Shown here piece after piece: positions 34,453-43,474 of a stretch of DNA of 54,469 nucleotides (positions are counted from its first letter, which is position 1; the number at the start of each line of letters is the position of its first letter). Position numbers and translations under genes: made by a program. The notes under the pieces were generated by a model. It had not been told where the DNA came from. It was given only the letters and a program-made list of their open reading frames with translations, and searched no databases. Source of the stretch: Verrucomicrobiota bacterium (GTDB lineage: Bacteria; Verrucomicrobiota; Verrucomicrobiia; Opitutales; Opitutaceae); NCBI GenBank assembly GCA_014584295.1, contig JACTNC010000012.1, positions 1 through 54,469 of the forward strand, in the 5' to 3' direction.

Positions 34453-37400
34453 CTAGGGCAGGTCGTAGATCTCGAGAATTGCCACGCCCGTGGAATCACC
34501 AGCACCGGAAAGTCGGATGCTGTAGGTCCCGGGTTGCAGGGAGAGAATCATGGCGGAGTCGGCCGAGGTCGGTGGAAGTGCGAAGGCGCCCACGCTTTCA
34601 AATGCAGATTTCAATGCATCAGTTCCTCCCCAGTTGTCGTTTTCGGAAATGATATCCGCACCGGAGATCACCGCGAGCTTCGGATCCTCCAGAACTCCGT
34701 TCACATTGAACTCGTGCAGGGTTGGTCCGACTCCGCGAATCAGCAGCCGTTTGGGGAGGGTGCCTTTGACAATCACACCCACGAGGAGCGTATTTTCCTG
34801 CGTGCCGACAAAGTTGCGGACGGAGAGATTGACCAGCCGGGCTCCCGGACTGCCGGGTTGGGTGTCGTACATTTCTACCAAGGCGACACCTGTGCCGGCA
34901 TCCGCGCTCGTGAGCTGTGCGGTGTAGGCGCCCTCAGCCAGTGCGGAAACGATTGCGGAGTCCTTTGATGCAGAGGGAAGTTCGAATGCACCCACGCTCT
35001 TGAACACCTCTGCCATGCCTTGGGTGGATCCCCAATTGTCATTGCTGCCGACCGGCTGGGCACCCTCCCTGAAGAGGCGAAGCTGAGGATCGGCGAGCGC
35101 GTTTGGCACGCCGTAGGGTGTGAGCGTGGGGCCGATACCGCGCAGCAGGAGGGATTTGGTTGAAGAGCCGCGGATCACGAAGCCGACGGTGAGTGCGCTT
35201 TCGCCGACTCCGGCCTGGGCGCGGACGGACAGGTTTACCACTTCCGAGGGCGGCAGGATCGAAAGGGATGCATGTTGGCTTGCGACGCTACCGATCGCTG
35301 AGGTGACCTGGACGAAGTAGTCGCCGGTGGCTTCGGCACCAAAATTCAAGAGCTGCAGCGTCGATGATGTTTCACCCGCGATCGGCGTTCCATCGCGATA
35401 CCACTGATAACTCAACGGACCCGTGCCACCCGCGACGACCTGCAGGGTGACGCTTGAACCAAGCGCAACGACCTGACCTTGTGGCTGCACAATGATGTGC
35501 GGCGCGGTGGGTGGAGGGGTGACGGTGAGTGTTGCGATGGGAGAAAGGGCGGAACCTGCGGCATTCGTCAATCGCACACGGTATTCACCGGCATCGGCGA
35601 GCTTCGCGTTGGGGATGACGTACGTTGGCTGAGTGGCGCCCGAGATATCCTGACCGTTGAACGACCAGGCGTAGGTAAACGGTGCGGTTCCCGAAGCACC
35701 CACGGAGAGGGTTACGGAAGAGCCTTCGACGACTGTCTGCGACAAAGGTCCGCTTGTGATGACCGGAGGAGCAACAGCGGCGCTGAGCGAGAGAGTGAAA
35801 GGATTGCTCGTGACCGAGCCTGCCGGGTTGCTCACAGTGACCTTGTAGGTGCCCTCTTCCGCATTTGTTAGTGATGTCAGCGTGAGTGATGACTGCGTAG
35901 CTCCGGAGATGGGCGTGTCGTTCCGGTACCATTGATAAGTCAGGGGTGCGGTGCCTGAGGCGCTGACTTCAAACGAGATCGTCGCACCCAATACTGCTGA
36001 CTGGCTGGAGGGAGCGCTGAGGATGTGCGGAGGAGCAACGACGGTGAGATAAGCGGAGTCACTGGTCAGGCTTCCAAGCGAGTTGGAGACCACGACGCGG
36101 TAACTGCCTGCATTGATGATGGAAACTCCACTCATGGAGAAGGAGGACTCGGTGGCGCCCGGAATGAGAGCAGCTCCGTTGAACCACTGGTAGGTTGGTA
36201 CCGGCAGCCCGGATGCGACCACGCGGAAAGTAACGGCATTGCCTGAGATTACAGTCTGTGAGACGGGGTGTGTCAGGATCTTTGGTGGCGAGTAGGGAGG
36301 CTGGACCGTGAGAGTCGCTGCGGAACTCGTGACGCTGCCAAGCGCATTCTGGACCGTCACCGTATAGGTGCCGGCGTCGCTCAAAGTAGTGGGAGTGAAG
36401 TTGAGCGTGCTGCCATTTGCTCCCGGGATGGGGCTCGAATCCTTTTTCCATTGGTAGCTGAGCGGAGCCGTACCCGTGGCTACAACGGAAAGCGAAACCG
36501 TATCGCCGGCGGTGACCGTCTGGCTCGTCGGTTGGGAAACGATGGAAGGAGGCGTGGTGACCGTGAGTACGGCCGCGGAGCTGACCACGCTGCCCAGACT
36601 GTTCGACACGCGAACGGTGTAGCTGCCGGCGTTTGCGGGTGACAGGTCGTTCAGGACAAGGGAGGCGGAGGTCGCACCGGAAATCGTGGTGCCATTTCTG
36701 CTCCATTGGTAATCCGGCGTCGGCAGGCCCATGGCACCAACGGAGAACGTCACGCTGCCGCCCGCTGCGACTGTTGCGGACTGGGGTTGTGATTGGATGA
36801 CAGGTGCAAATGACGCCGGCGTGACCGTGAGGACCGCGGGAGAGCTGATCACGTAGCCCGCTGAGTTGGTTACGCGCACCGTGTAGGTGCCGGAGTCGCT
36901 GACATTGGCAAAACCGAGGGTGAAAGTGCTGGAGGTTGCACCGGGAATGCTGCTGCCATTCTTTGACCACTGGTAGAAGAGTGGGGCGGAGCCCGACGCA
37001 CTCACCGTTAGACTGACGGGATTGCCTGCGGTGATTGTCAGTGAGGCCGGTCCGGTGGTGATTGCTGGTGGTATGCTGATCGAGAGGAGCGCGGTCGGGC
37101 TGGTTACGAAACCGGCGGAATTTGTCGCCACGACAGTGTAGGCACCCGCATTCTGCTGCCCCACGGACGCAATCGTGAATGTGGACGAAGTCGCTCCGGG
37201 AATGGCAATGCCGTCGTGGTACCATTGGTAGGTCGGCAGTGGCGTACCTGAGGCAACCACCTGGAAACTGACACTTTCACCCAAGGCCACGGTGCGAGAA
37301 ATAGGGGGGCTGACGATGACAGGAGCGACGTTGGCGGGTGTAACGGTGAGGATGGCTGCGTTGCTTGTAGCGGAGCCGGCTGCATTGGAAACGGTCACTG

Positions 37401-38496
37401 TGTATGAGCCTGCACTTGCGGACGACACGCTTGTCAGGGTGAGATTGGGGGTTGATTGAATGGCTACCGTTTGGTTGTCGCGTTTCCACTGATAGGAAAA
37501 CGGAGGCGTTCCCGAGACGGATGTCGTAAAGGTTACGGATGTGCCGGTCATCGCCGTTTGCGATTGCGGGTGGGTGATGAATTGGGGCGGTGTTGCCGCT
37601 GGCAGCACGGTCAGAAGGGCGCCGTTGCTTGTGATGGAGCCGGCTGCGTTTGAAACCGTCACCGTGTATGTGCCCGCGATTGCGGTGGAGACATTGGAGA
37701 GGACCAGTGTGGACTGGGTCGCACCTGAAACGGGTGTGCCGTTGCGCGCCCATTGGTAGGCGAGGGGCGCACTACCTGTTGCGGTGACGGAGAATTGTGC
37801 GGTTGCACCTGCCGTGACCGTTTGTGCGGTGGGATGGGAACTTATCGACGGTGCTGTGAGACCTCCGGGCACATAGAGCGCGAGTGCACCTGAAGCATCG
37901 TCTGCGGTGAGTGTATCCAGATTGGAGATCGTGCTGTTCATGATCGCCTGCACGCTCTGTCCGGCCTGATCCGGGTGGTCCAGTCCCAGTACGTGCCCGA
38001 ACTCATGAAGCGCCACGCGATAGAAATCCTGGATGCTGCTTCCGCCGGAAAAGCGGATTGCGCCGCGGTAGGAGTCCCAGGTAAACGCAGTGTTGAAGAG
38101 CACATCGCCCTCGACACGGCGGTTCCCCGATGCATAGGAAACGGTGATTGCGAGGGTATTGGAGCCGAACGCGCTGCCGTAGACAGTCGAAGAGAAAAAG
38201 ACGTTGTTGATGCTGTTGCCCTGGGCTTTCGCCGCACCAGATGCGTTGACACCGGAAAACTGGATCGAACCCATGTAGGGGTTCCAGGCCGCTAGCGCAG
38301 CCTGTGCGACAGAGTCCCAGGTCGTGGATCCGTCAGTGAGAGGTGATGCCGGAGTGCCCAGGGCCAGGTGCATGACGATCGGGCCTGTCCACTTCGACGA
38401 ACTCGTGACATAGGCGCGAAGGGAGGATGCCCAGGAAAGGAGCAACAGCAGTCCGCAGAGAACGGTTGCAGCGAGTCGGCGCGGATCAGTTCGCAT
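34453..38496 (-). CDS. Exported matrixin-like metalloprotease with ten Ig-like domains
   Basis: The 1347-residue protein has a signal peptide (about 1-28) and a matrixin-type zinc protease domain (30-210) with 'HEFGHVLGLDH' (zinc His164, His168 and His174, general base Glu165) and Met-turn Met186. Ten Ig-like repeats of about 85 residues follow (about 213-1070), each with 'P.SQTV..G..VTF.V.ASGT' then 'YQW..NG..I.GAT' then 'AGTYTV.VSNAAGS..S'. Two related C-terminal domains of about 135 residues each carry 'NLSVR', 'LLIRGVGPTL', 'NDNWG' and 'GVAILEIYD'. It is a large surface or secreted adhesive protease. It overlaps the upstream gene by 11 bases. No exosortase tail is present. Confidence 0.9.
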   Translation of the reverse strand: MRTDPRRLAATVLCGLLLLLSWASSLRAYVTSSSKWTGPIVMHLALGTPASPLTDGSTTWDSVAQAALAAWNPYMGSIQFSGVNASGAAKAQGNSINNVFFSSTVYGSAFGSNTLAITVSYASGNRRVEGDVLFNTAFTWDSYRGAIRFSGGSSIQDFYRVALHEFGHVLGLDHPDQAGQSVQAIMNSTISNLDTLTADDASGALALYVPGGLTAPSISSHPTAQTVTAGATAQFSVTATGSAPLAYQWARNGTPVSGATQSTLVLSNVSTAIAGTYTVTVSNAAGSITSNGALLTVLPAATPPQFITHPQSQTAMTGTSVTFTTSVSGTPPFSYQWKRDNQTVAIQSTPNLTLTSVSSASAGSYTVTVSNAAGSATSNAAILTVTPANVAPVIVSPPISRTVALGESVSFQVVASGTPLPTYQWYHDGIAIPGATSSTFTIASVGQQNAGAYTVVATNSAGFVTSPTALLSISIPPAITTGPASLTITAGNPVSLTVSASGSAPLFYQWSKNGSSIPGATSSTFTLGFANVSDSGTYTVRVTNSAGYVISSPAVLTVTPASFAPVIQSQPQSATVAAGGSVTFSVGAMGLPTPDYQWSRNGTTISGATSASLVLNDLSPANAGSYTVRVSNSLGSVVSSAAVLTVTTPPSIVSQPTSQTVTAGDTVSLSVVATGTAPLSYQWKKDSSPIPGANGSTLNFTPTTLSDAGTYTVTVQNALGSVTSSAATLTVQPPYSPPKILTHPVSQTVISGNAVTFRVVASGLPVPTYQWFNGAALIPGATESSFSMSGVSIINAGSYRVVVSNSLGSLTSDSAYLTVVAPPHILSAPSSQSAVLGATISFEVSASGTAPLTYQWYRNDTPISGATQSSLTLTSLTNAEEGTYKVTVSNPAGSVTSNPFTLSLSAAVAPPVITSGPLSQTVVEGSSVTLSVGASGTAPFTYAWSFNGQDISGATQPTYVIPNAKLADAGEYRVRLTNAAGSALSPIATLTVTPPPTAPHIIVQPQGQVVALGSSVTLQVVAGGTGPLSYQWYRDGTPIAGETSSTLQLLNFGAEATGDYFVQVTSAIGSVASQHASLSILPPSEVVNLSVRAQAGVGESALTVGFVIRGSSTKSLLLRGIGPTLTPYGVPNALADPQLRLFREGAQPVGSNDNWGSTQGMAEVFKSVGAFELPSASKDSAIVSALAEGAYTAQLTSADAGTGVALVEMYDTQPGSPGARLVNLSVRNFVGTQENTLLVGVIVKGTLPKRLLIRGVGPTLHEFNVNGVLEDPKLAVISGADIISENDNWGGTDALKSAFESVGAFALPPTSADSAMILSLQPGTYSIRLSGAGDSTGVAILEIYDLP

Positions 38497-39136
38497 TGCG
38501 GACTAGTCGGAGTTGATTTCGGATCGCGGATTTGAACTCGTCCACCGACAAAGCCGTGCGACTGAGGTTGGAGGCAGCGATCGCGGGATGGGCGGATGAT
38601 GAGGATGTAAGGGACAACTCGACCTCCGACGTTGTGGCGAGAGGAGCACCATTGGCGCGATATACCCGTTTGGCGCTGGTCGCCGCATCGGTCTTTACGG
38701 AGTAGACACCGTGTCCCCAGCAAACCAGCGGGCAGGCGTCGACACCGTTGTTTGCAACAAACAGGATGACTTCCTCTCCGGCAATGAAACGAGGCGAACC
38801 CTCGACGCGCATCTCGTCGTCACCCACCCGGCCACCGAGGAATTCCAGTTTCAAGGTCCCTGATTTGCCATTGCCGGTGAGATCCTCGCTTACGTGAAGC
38901 GTGACCCATGTCTTGATGACGCGAAAGCCCTGTTGATTCACCCAGGCGGATTCCGAGCCTTCAACGGTTGCCTGCACGATTCGTGTGGCCGAGGAGACAA
39001 GCTGAGAGAAGTCGGGCGGAATCACAGTCGTCGCGGTGGCGATCGGCGCGGCAAGAATGGAAGCGATCCAAAGCAGGAGCGCATAGGGGGTGACTTGTTT
39101 ACCGGGTCTCAGATTGCTGTGATAGCTGCGAAGCAT
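38486..39136 (-). CDS. Exported protein of unknown function, coupled to matrixin
   Basis: The protein has 216 residues from ATG 39136, which gives a signal peptide ('LLLWIASILAAPIATA'); the longer frame would bury it. The body has 'TRIVQATVEGSESAWVNQQG' and 'TWVTLHVSEDLTGNGKSGTL', then 'GGRVGDDEMRVEGSPRFIAGE' and 'VILFVANNGVDACPLVCWG'. This reads as a small beta-sandwich with three Cys and no known catalytic motif. It overlaps the matrixin start by 11 bases, so expression is coupled. A role as chaperone, inhibitor or partner of the protease is an attractive guess only. Confidence 0.75.
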   Translation of the reverse strand: MLRSYHSNLRPGKQVTPYALLLWIASILAAPIATATTVIPPDFSQLVSSATRIVQATVEGSESAWVNQQGFRVIKTWVTLHVSEDLTGNGKSGTLKLEFLGGRVGDDEMRVEGSPRFIAGEEVILFVANNGVDACPLVCWGHGVYSVKTDAATSAKRVYRANGAPLATTSEVELSLTSSSSAHPAIAASNLSRTALSVDEFKSAIRNQLRLVRNAN

Positions 39137-39465
39137 GGTGAACGAATGGCGAGTGTGCAGATGGGTGAAACCGTCGTACACAGACCAGCAATAAGTCCCT
39201 CCATCGGCGCTTTCAATGCGGGTTCTCGGAGGAGGATTTTGGTTTACGCCATTTTATCATCCCTAACCTCTTCCAATGCCGACCGTCGCACGTGTTTGAT
39301 ACATCATGGATAAGGTGAAGTGATTCATGCCGCTTGTATGCAAAATCAAGTGCTTTGGGCTGACTGGGAATTGCATCAAGCGATCGCCGATTCTTGCGGG
39401 AAGGCGACGATTGCAATGGCAGAAATTCGGGTGGCGTGTCGAGGTGACGGAGGTAGGGTTTTCGC
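39137..39465. other. Intergenic region between divergent genes
   Basis: 329 bases that must hold the divergent promoters of the matrixin operon and the DUF6250 gene. No REP element, hairpin or clear promoter motif was found. Confidence 0.5.
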
Positions 39466-40167
39466 ATGATGTACAAGTTGGCATGCAAGGTCTTCACGGG
39501 AATGGCTGTGCTTCTGGTCGCACCTGCCATGCCGGCAAAAGCTCCTACGGGTGATCGGTCGCTCTGGGTGGTTGAACAGATGCCGGGTGGTACGGTCACG
39601 ATGAAAGACGGAGTCATGGAGATTCGCGACAAGGCGGGTTGCACAATCTGGTTGCGCGAGAAGCTGACGGCGCCTGTGGAAATCAGTTTTACCGTAACGC
39701 CGATCCTGGGTCCCACGCCGAGCGATCGTGTTTCCGACGTGAATTGTTTCTGGATGGCGCAGGAGATGCAAAATACGAATGCGCCTTTTGCCTCGGGCAA
39801 CGCACGCAGCGGGAAATTTTCAGAGTACGATCGGCTGTTCACCTACTATGTCGGGTACGGTGCGAACAACAACACGACGACCCGATTCCGCCGGTATGAC
39901 GGCACGGCACTGCGTCCGTTGTTGCCTGAGCATGATCTTTCGGACCGGAAATTCATGCTGACCGCCGGCAAGCCCGTTCACATCAGGGTTGTCGCGAAGG
40001 ACGGTGCTGCCGAATATTGGAGGGACGGCGAGTGCATCCTCCGTTTCAAGGATCCACATCCGCTGGAGTGGGGGTGGTTCGGATTTCGCACGGTGAAGAG
40101 CCACCTGAGAATCACGGATTTTTCAGTGGTGCAGGGAAGACGGGAGAAAACAGGCACCTCCAACTGA
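39466..40167 (+). CDS. Exported DUF6250-like protein
   Basis: This 233-residue protein has a signal peptide ('FTGMAVLLVAPAMPAKA') and a jelly-roll-like domain. Segments include 'TMKDGVMEIRDKAGCTIWLRE', 'VNCFWMAQEMQNTN', 'YYVGYGANNNTTTRFRRYDG' and 'AAEYWRDGECILRFKDPHPL' ending 'GWFGFRTVKSHLRITDFSVV'. I recognise this as the DUF6250 pattern, related to 3-keto-disaccharide hydrolase/concanavalin-like folds that bind or degrade polysaccharides. It is convergent with the sulfatase, with 3 bases between the stops. The family assignment comes from memory of the motif set. Confidence 0.75.
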   Translation: MMYKLACKVFTGMAVLLVAPAMPAKAPTGDRSLWVVEQMPGGTVTMKDGVMEIRDKAGCTIWLREKLTAPVEISFTVTPILGPTPSDRVSDVNCFWMAQEMQNTNAPFASGNARSGKFSEYDRLFTYYVGYGANNNTTTRFRRYDGTALRPLLPEHDLSDRKFMLTAGKPVHIRVVAKDGAAEYWRDGECILRFKDPHPLEWGWFGFRTVKSHLRITDFSVVQGRREKTGTSN

Positions 40168-40170
40168 GGT

Positions 40171-41844
40171 TCACTCCGCCTTTTTTCTGCCTCCGGAACT
40201 TCCCTTGAGAGGACGGCCATCCGGGCCCTCGCCCGAAGGGTCCGTGAACGGCGAACGATCAAACGCCTTGCCGTCGCCAACTACCCGCGGATCTCCCGCA
40301 TCCTTGAGTCGGCCAATCAACTGGGCAGCGAGTTCTGCCTTCATCTCCGCATAGTTCGGATCGCCCGCCACGTTCTTCACCTGGTCGGGATCCTTGCGCA
40401 GGTCATAGAGTTCCTCGGAGGGTCGCTTGCCGAAGGCGTGTTCGTAAAGCCATCGCCACTGCGGATCATTGCGGTGTGCGATCATCCATGCCTTTGTCGG
40501 GCCGCCATCCATATCGGCGAAGCCAATACGGGTATCCTCGACAAGCGCCCCACTGCGATAGGCCTCGGGGGTGAGTGCCTTCAGCGGATCACCCATTGGC
40601 ATGCGGTCGGGCGCAAAGTTGCGGATGTAGACGAAGTCTTTTGTCCGCAGCGCACGCATCGGATAGGGAAGATTTCCCTCGCGTGCGACATCCACATGTC
40701 TCTCACGACCGGAGATGACCCACGTGCGATCCGGTTCGATCTGCCCCTCGCGTCCCGATTTCAACAGCGAGAGGAGCGATCGGCCGTAGAGTCCGCCGGG
40801 AATTCCTACCCCGGCAATTTCCATAAAGGTCGGTGCAAGGTCGGGCAGGGACACGAAATCATCAACGATCCGGGCGCCTCTCACACCGGGCACCCGGACC
40901 AGCAGGGCGACGGCGGTACCGTGATCGTAGAGATTGCATTTTCCGAACGGCACACCTGGCATCCCGTGATCACCACTCACGACGATCATTGTGCGGTCCG
41001 CGTCGCCGCTCGTCTCGAGTCGTTCCAGCAGGATCCCCAGTTCGGCATCGACGGCCTGGGATTCGCCGAGATAGTCGGCGACGTCCTCACGCACCTCCGG
41101 CACATCCGGAAGGAACGCGGGCATCCTGCCCTTCAAGCGATCGGGATCGATGCCCCAGAGCCTCTTGCCCGAGCCGCGGATCCATTTGCGATGGGTGGTC
41201 GTCGTGCCGAAAAAATAGAGCCATGGCTGACCGGGTTTACGGTCCGCAAGAAACGCATCAAAGTTCCCTCGCACCTGGGCAAGGATTTCTGCGCGCGCCG
41301 CCTCCACGCTCATGCCTTTCTCCATGCGCGCATAGGATTCCTCTGAAAAATTGTTGGGTGCGTTGCCGGACTTTTCGTAAGCATATCGCTGCCGGCCGAA
41401 CGGTGCATCCATCGGATGCCCCGGACTCCAGACCTTGTAGCTTTTGCCGATGTGGTATCCGGCATCACGCAGGAGCAACGGGAATGACGGGATGGACTCG
41501 TCCCAGATTGCTCCGCGCAGGATCGCGCCGAGGCCCGTGTTGAAGAAATACCGGCCTGACAGCAGTGAGCTCCGGCTCGGCGTACAGCTTGGCGCGTTGA
41601 CGAAGGCGTTGCGGAAGAGCACTCCGTCATGCGCCACGCGATCGAAATTGGGAGTCGAGATGACGTCGTTCAACCCAGGCCGGCCATCGAGCCCCTTGTA
41701 GCAGGAGGCATAGCGTCCCCAGTCGTCGGCAAAAACAAACAGAATGTTCCACCGGGGGGGGGCGGAATCATTCGCGAACGCGCACAGCGGGAAAGCGCAG
41801 GAGCTGACGAGGACGAGAATACGACAAAACAAGGTGTTTACCAT
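40171..41844 (-). CDS. Exported sulfatase (type I, Cys-type)
   Basis: The protein has 557 residues from ATG 41844; the longer frame adds 87 residues with no signal peptide and overlaps the PIG-L gene. The signal peptide ends near 'LCAFA'. 'NILFVFADDWG' supplies the calcium-binding Asp pair, and 'PSCTPSRSSLLSGR' is the sulfatase signature. Cys87 in that signature is to be converted to formylglycine by an anaerobic or aerobic maturase not in this window. 'VVSGDHGMPG' is the second metal motif. It likely removes sulfate esters or N-sulfates from glycans. A run of nine C (41754-41762 on plus as G) lies at the signal/mature junction. Confidence 0.93.
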   Translation of the reverse strand: MVNTLFCRILVLVSSCAFPLCAFANDSAPPRWNILFVFADDWGRYASCYKGLDGRPGLNDVISTPNFDRVAHDGVLFRNAFVNAPSCTPSRSSLLSGRYFFNTGLGAILRGAIWDESIPSFPLLLRDAGYHIGKSYKVWSPGHPMDAPFGRQRYAYEKSGNAPNNFSEESYARMEKGMSVEAARAEILAQVRGNFDAFLADRKPGQPWLYFFGTTTTHRKWIRGSGKRLWGIDPDRLKGRMPAFLPDVPEVREDVADYLGESQAVDAELGILLERLETSGDADRTMIVVSGDHGMPGVPFGKCNLYDHGTAVALLVRVPGVRGARIVDDFVSLPDLAPTFMEIAGVGIPGGLYGRSLLSLLKSGREGQIEPDRTWVISGRERHVDVAREGNLPYPMRALRTKDFVYIRNFAPDRMPMGDPLKALTPEAYRSGALVEDTRIGFADMDGGPTKAWMIAHRNDPQWRWLYEHAFGKRPSEELYDLRKDPDQVKNVAGDPNYAEMKAELAAQLIGRLKDAGDPRVVGDGKAFDRSPFTDPSGEGPDGRPLKGSSGGRKKAE

Positions 41845-41938
41845 GGGAAGTGGATGCACCGACGTTGAGATTTGTGATATATGCCGGCGTGTTTGTTGTG
41901 ATGGCGCCGAAACGGGAAGCGCCTCTGCAGTGATGGGG

Positions 41939-42817
41939 CTATTCGTGATTCCAGCGGTGAAGGCGAGCCTCAAGGGCGGCTCGTTGTTCCGGAGTCTGCT
42001 TGAGCGGCGGCAGGTCGCGCTCAAGCTGCGCCAGGGTGGGAATCTCGCCCCAGGCGGTGACCTTGAAAACCTCGTGTGCATGCGGACCGGCGAGATCGAG
42101 CTCACGATTGCTCCGATCGAAGCGTTTGCGTAGCGTCACCTTCCATTCCTCCAATGATGCCGGCGGCGCCATTCGGTGGCGGCCCACCCAAGGCAGCCAC
42201 TCGCGAATCTGCGATTGATGGCACCACGTCATCTCTGCGATCTGGGAAAACACGGACTCCACATCGACGGCAAAATCGAACGAGTTCGCTCCAGACATGT
42301 AGCCATCATACACGCTGAGGATCACTGGCACTTTGCAGGGTTTTGATTGCGTCTCATCCGCGGCATACTCGGGCGTGAACGCGTGCGGGACATTGATCAG
42401 GTACGCCACCCGCCGGACGGCCCCGGCTATGGTTTCATGGTCGTTGTGGATGCCTGCCAGGGTGTCGCCAGAGAGTGGAGGGCAGAAGATGTAGTCGGGC
42501 TCAAAGTCGCGGATCGCCTTCCAGAGCGCGGCGAGCAGCGGGGTGTCGATTTGCAGAGCCTCGCGTGGGACGCGTCCATCGGGAAGACGAAGCACATCAA
42601 ATTCAAAGCCGCCTATGCGGGCGGAGGCCTGCTGTTCGTTGAATCGCAGCCGTGCGGTTTCCTCACGGGTACGGAAATGATGACCGGCCGCGCCGTCGGT
42701 GCAGACCACCAGGCGCGTCCGCAGGCTGGATCCCAGCTTCTGGCGCCAAAGCGCGAAGGCGCCGGCTGCGGTGAGCTCATAGTCGTCAAAGTGAGCGTGC
42801 AGGAAGAGGACTTTCAT
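41939..42817 (-). CDS. PIG-L/LmbE family deacetylase
   Basis: The protein has 292 residues from ATG 42817. The metal motif is intact: 'HAHFDDYE' (His9, Asp11, Asp12, with Phe replacing the usual Pro), and the second motif is 'AGIHNDHETI'. This contrasts with the degenerate LmbE half at 24120-26030. Family members deacetylate GlcNAc-containing lipids or other N-acetyl sugars using zinc. It has no signal peptide and is therefore cytoplasmic. The sulfatase lies 94 bases downstream on the same strand, suggesting the two act on the same amino-sugar glycan. Confidence 0.88.
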   Translation of the reverse strand: MKVLFLHAHFDDYELTAAGAFALWRQKLGSSLRTRLVVCTDGAAGHHFRTREETARLRFNEQQASARIGGFEFDVLRLPDGRVPREALQIDTPLLAALWKAIRDFEPDYIFCPPLSGDTLAGIHNDHETIAGAVRRVAYLINVPHAFTPEYAADETQSKPCKVPVILSVYDGYMSGANSFDFAVDVESVFSQIAEMTWCHQSQIREWLPWVGRHRMAPPASLEEWKVTLRKRFDRSNRELDLAGPHAHEVFKVTAWGEIPTLAQLERDLPPLKQTPEQRAALEARLHRWNHE

Positions 42818-43211
42818 TGGGAGATGGGGTAGAAAATGGAAAAGTGTGAGGAGAGCATGCCACACGGCAACCCTTCAACCGCGGTTCAAGGTGAATTAGA
42901 CACGGAGCACCACGCGATGTTCATCTGTCGCGCGACCGATGCCTCTTGATGCCATTGAAAAGATTAATTTCGAATAAATAATATCCTATTTTGGAGCGAG
43001 GTTTTGGGGCATGCCGGGATTTGTCGACCGCATTCAGAATTGATTTCTTCACCAGCGCGTTGGCAATGGGCGCAATCATTGAATGGGTACAGTCCCCCAC
43101 TGGAGGGGCGTGCTCAAAAAGGAGATGACAGCCGCCTCTCAAATTGGTGGAGATTCTAGCGAAAGTGTGCTTGCTCCAATCGTGGATGCACGGTTGACAT
43201 CTCCGTCAACT

Positions 43212-43369
43212 TGGAGGGGCACGCTTCGTCGTGCCCAGATCGTAGAATAGTAGAGGGACCTTCCAAGTCTCGTGGTTTGAAATGTCTCCAGATTGATGAA
43301 ATCAAGGCCAGGATCTAGAAGGTCTCTGTGTTCCAATCTCAAACCGCGCACGACGAAGCGCCCCCCTCC
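43212..43369. repeat. Inverted pair of REP-like elements (BIME-like)
   Basis: A plus copy (43212-43237, ggaggggcacgcttcgtcgt with a gccc tail) and a minus copy (43346-43369) enclose about 110 bp containing 'agggaccttccaagt'. They lie in a 657-bp gap (42818-43474) between the PIG-L and ThuA genes that holds no gene. The same arrangement occurs at 19028-19200. Confidence 0.82.
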
Positions 43370-43474
43370 AGCGTATTAGGATTGCCGTGAACCGGGCACT
43401 CCAGCGAATCAGAGGTCCCGAATACCTGGCACGGCGATGCGTGACCCTCGTGAGAGGGTTGGATGTGGAATGAT

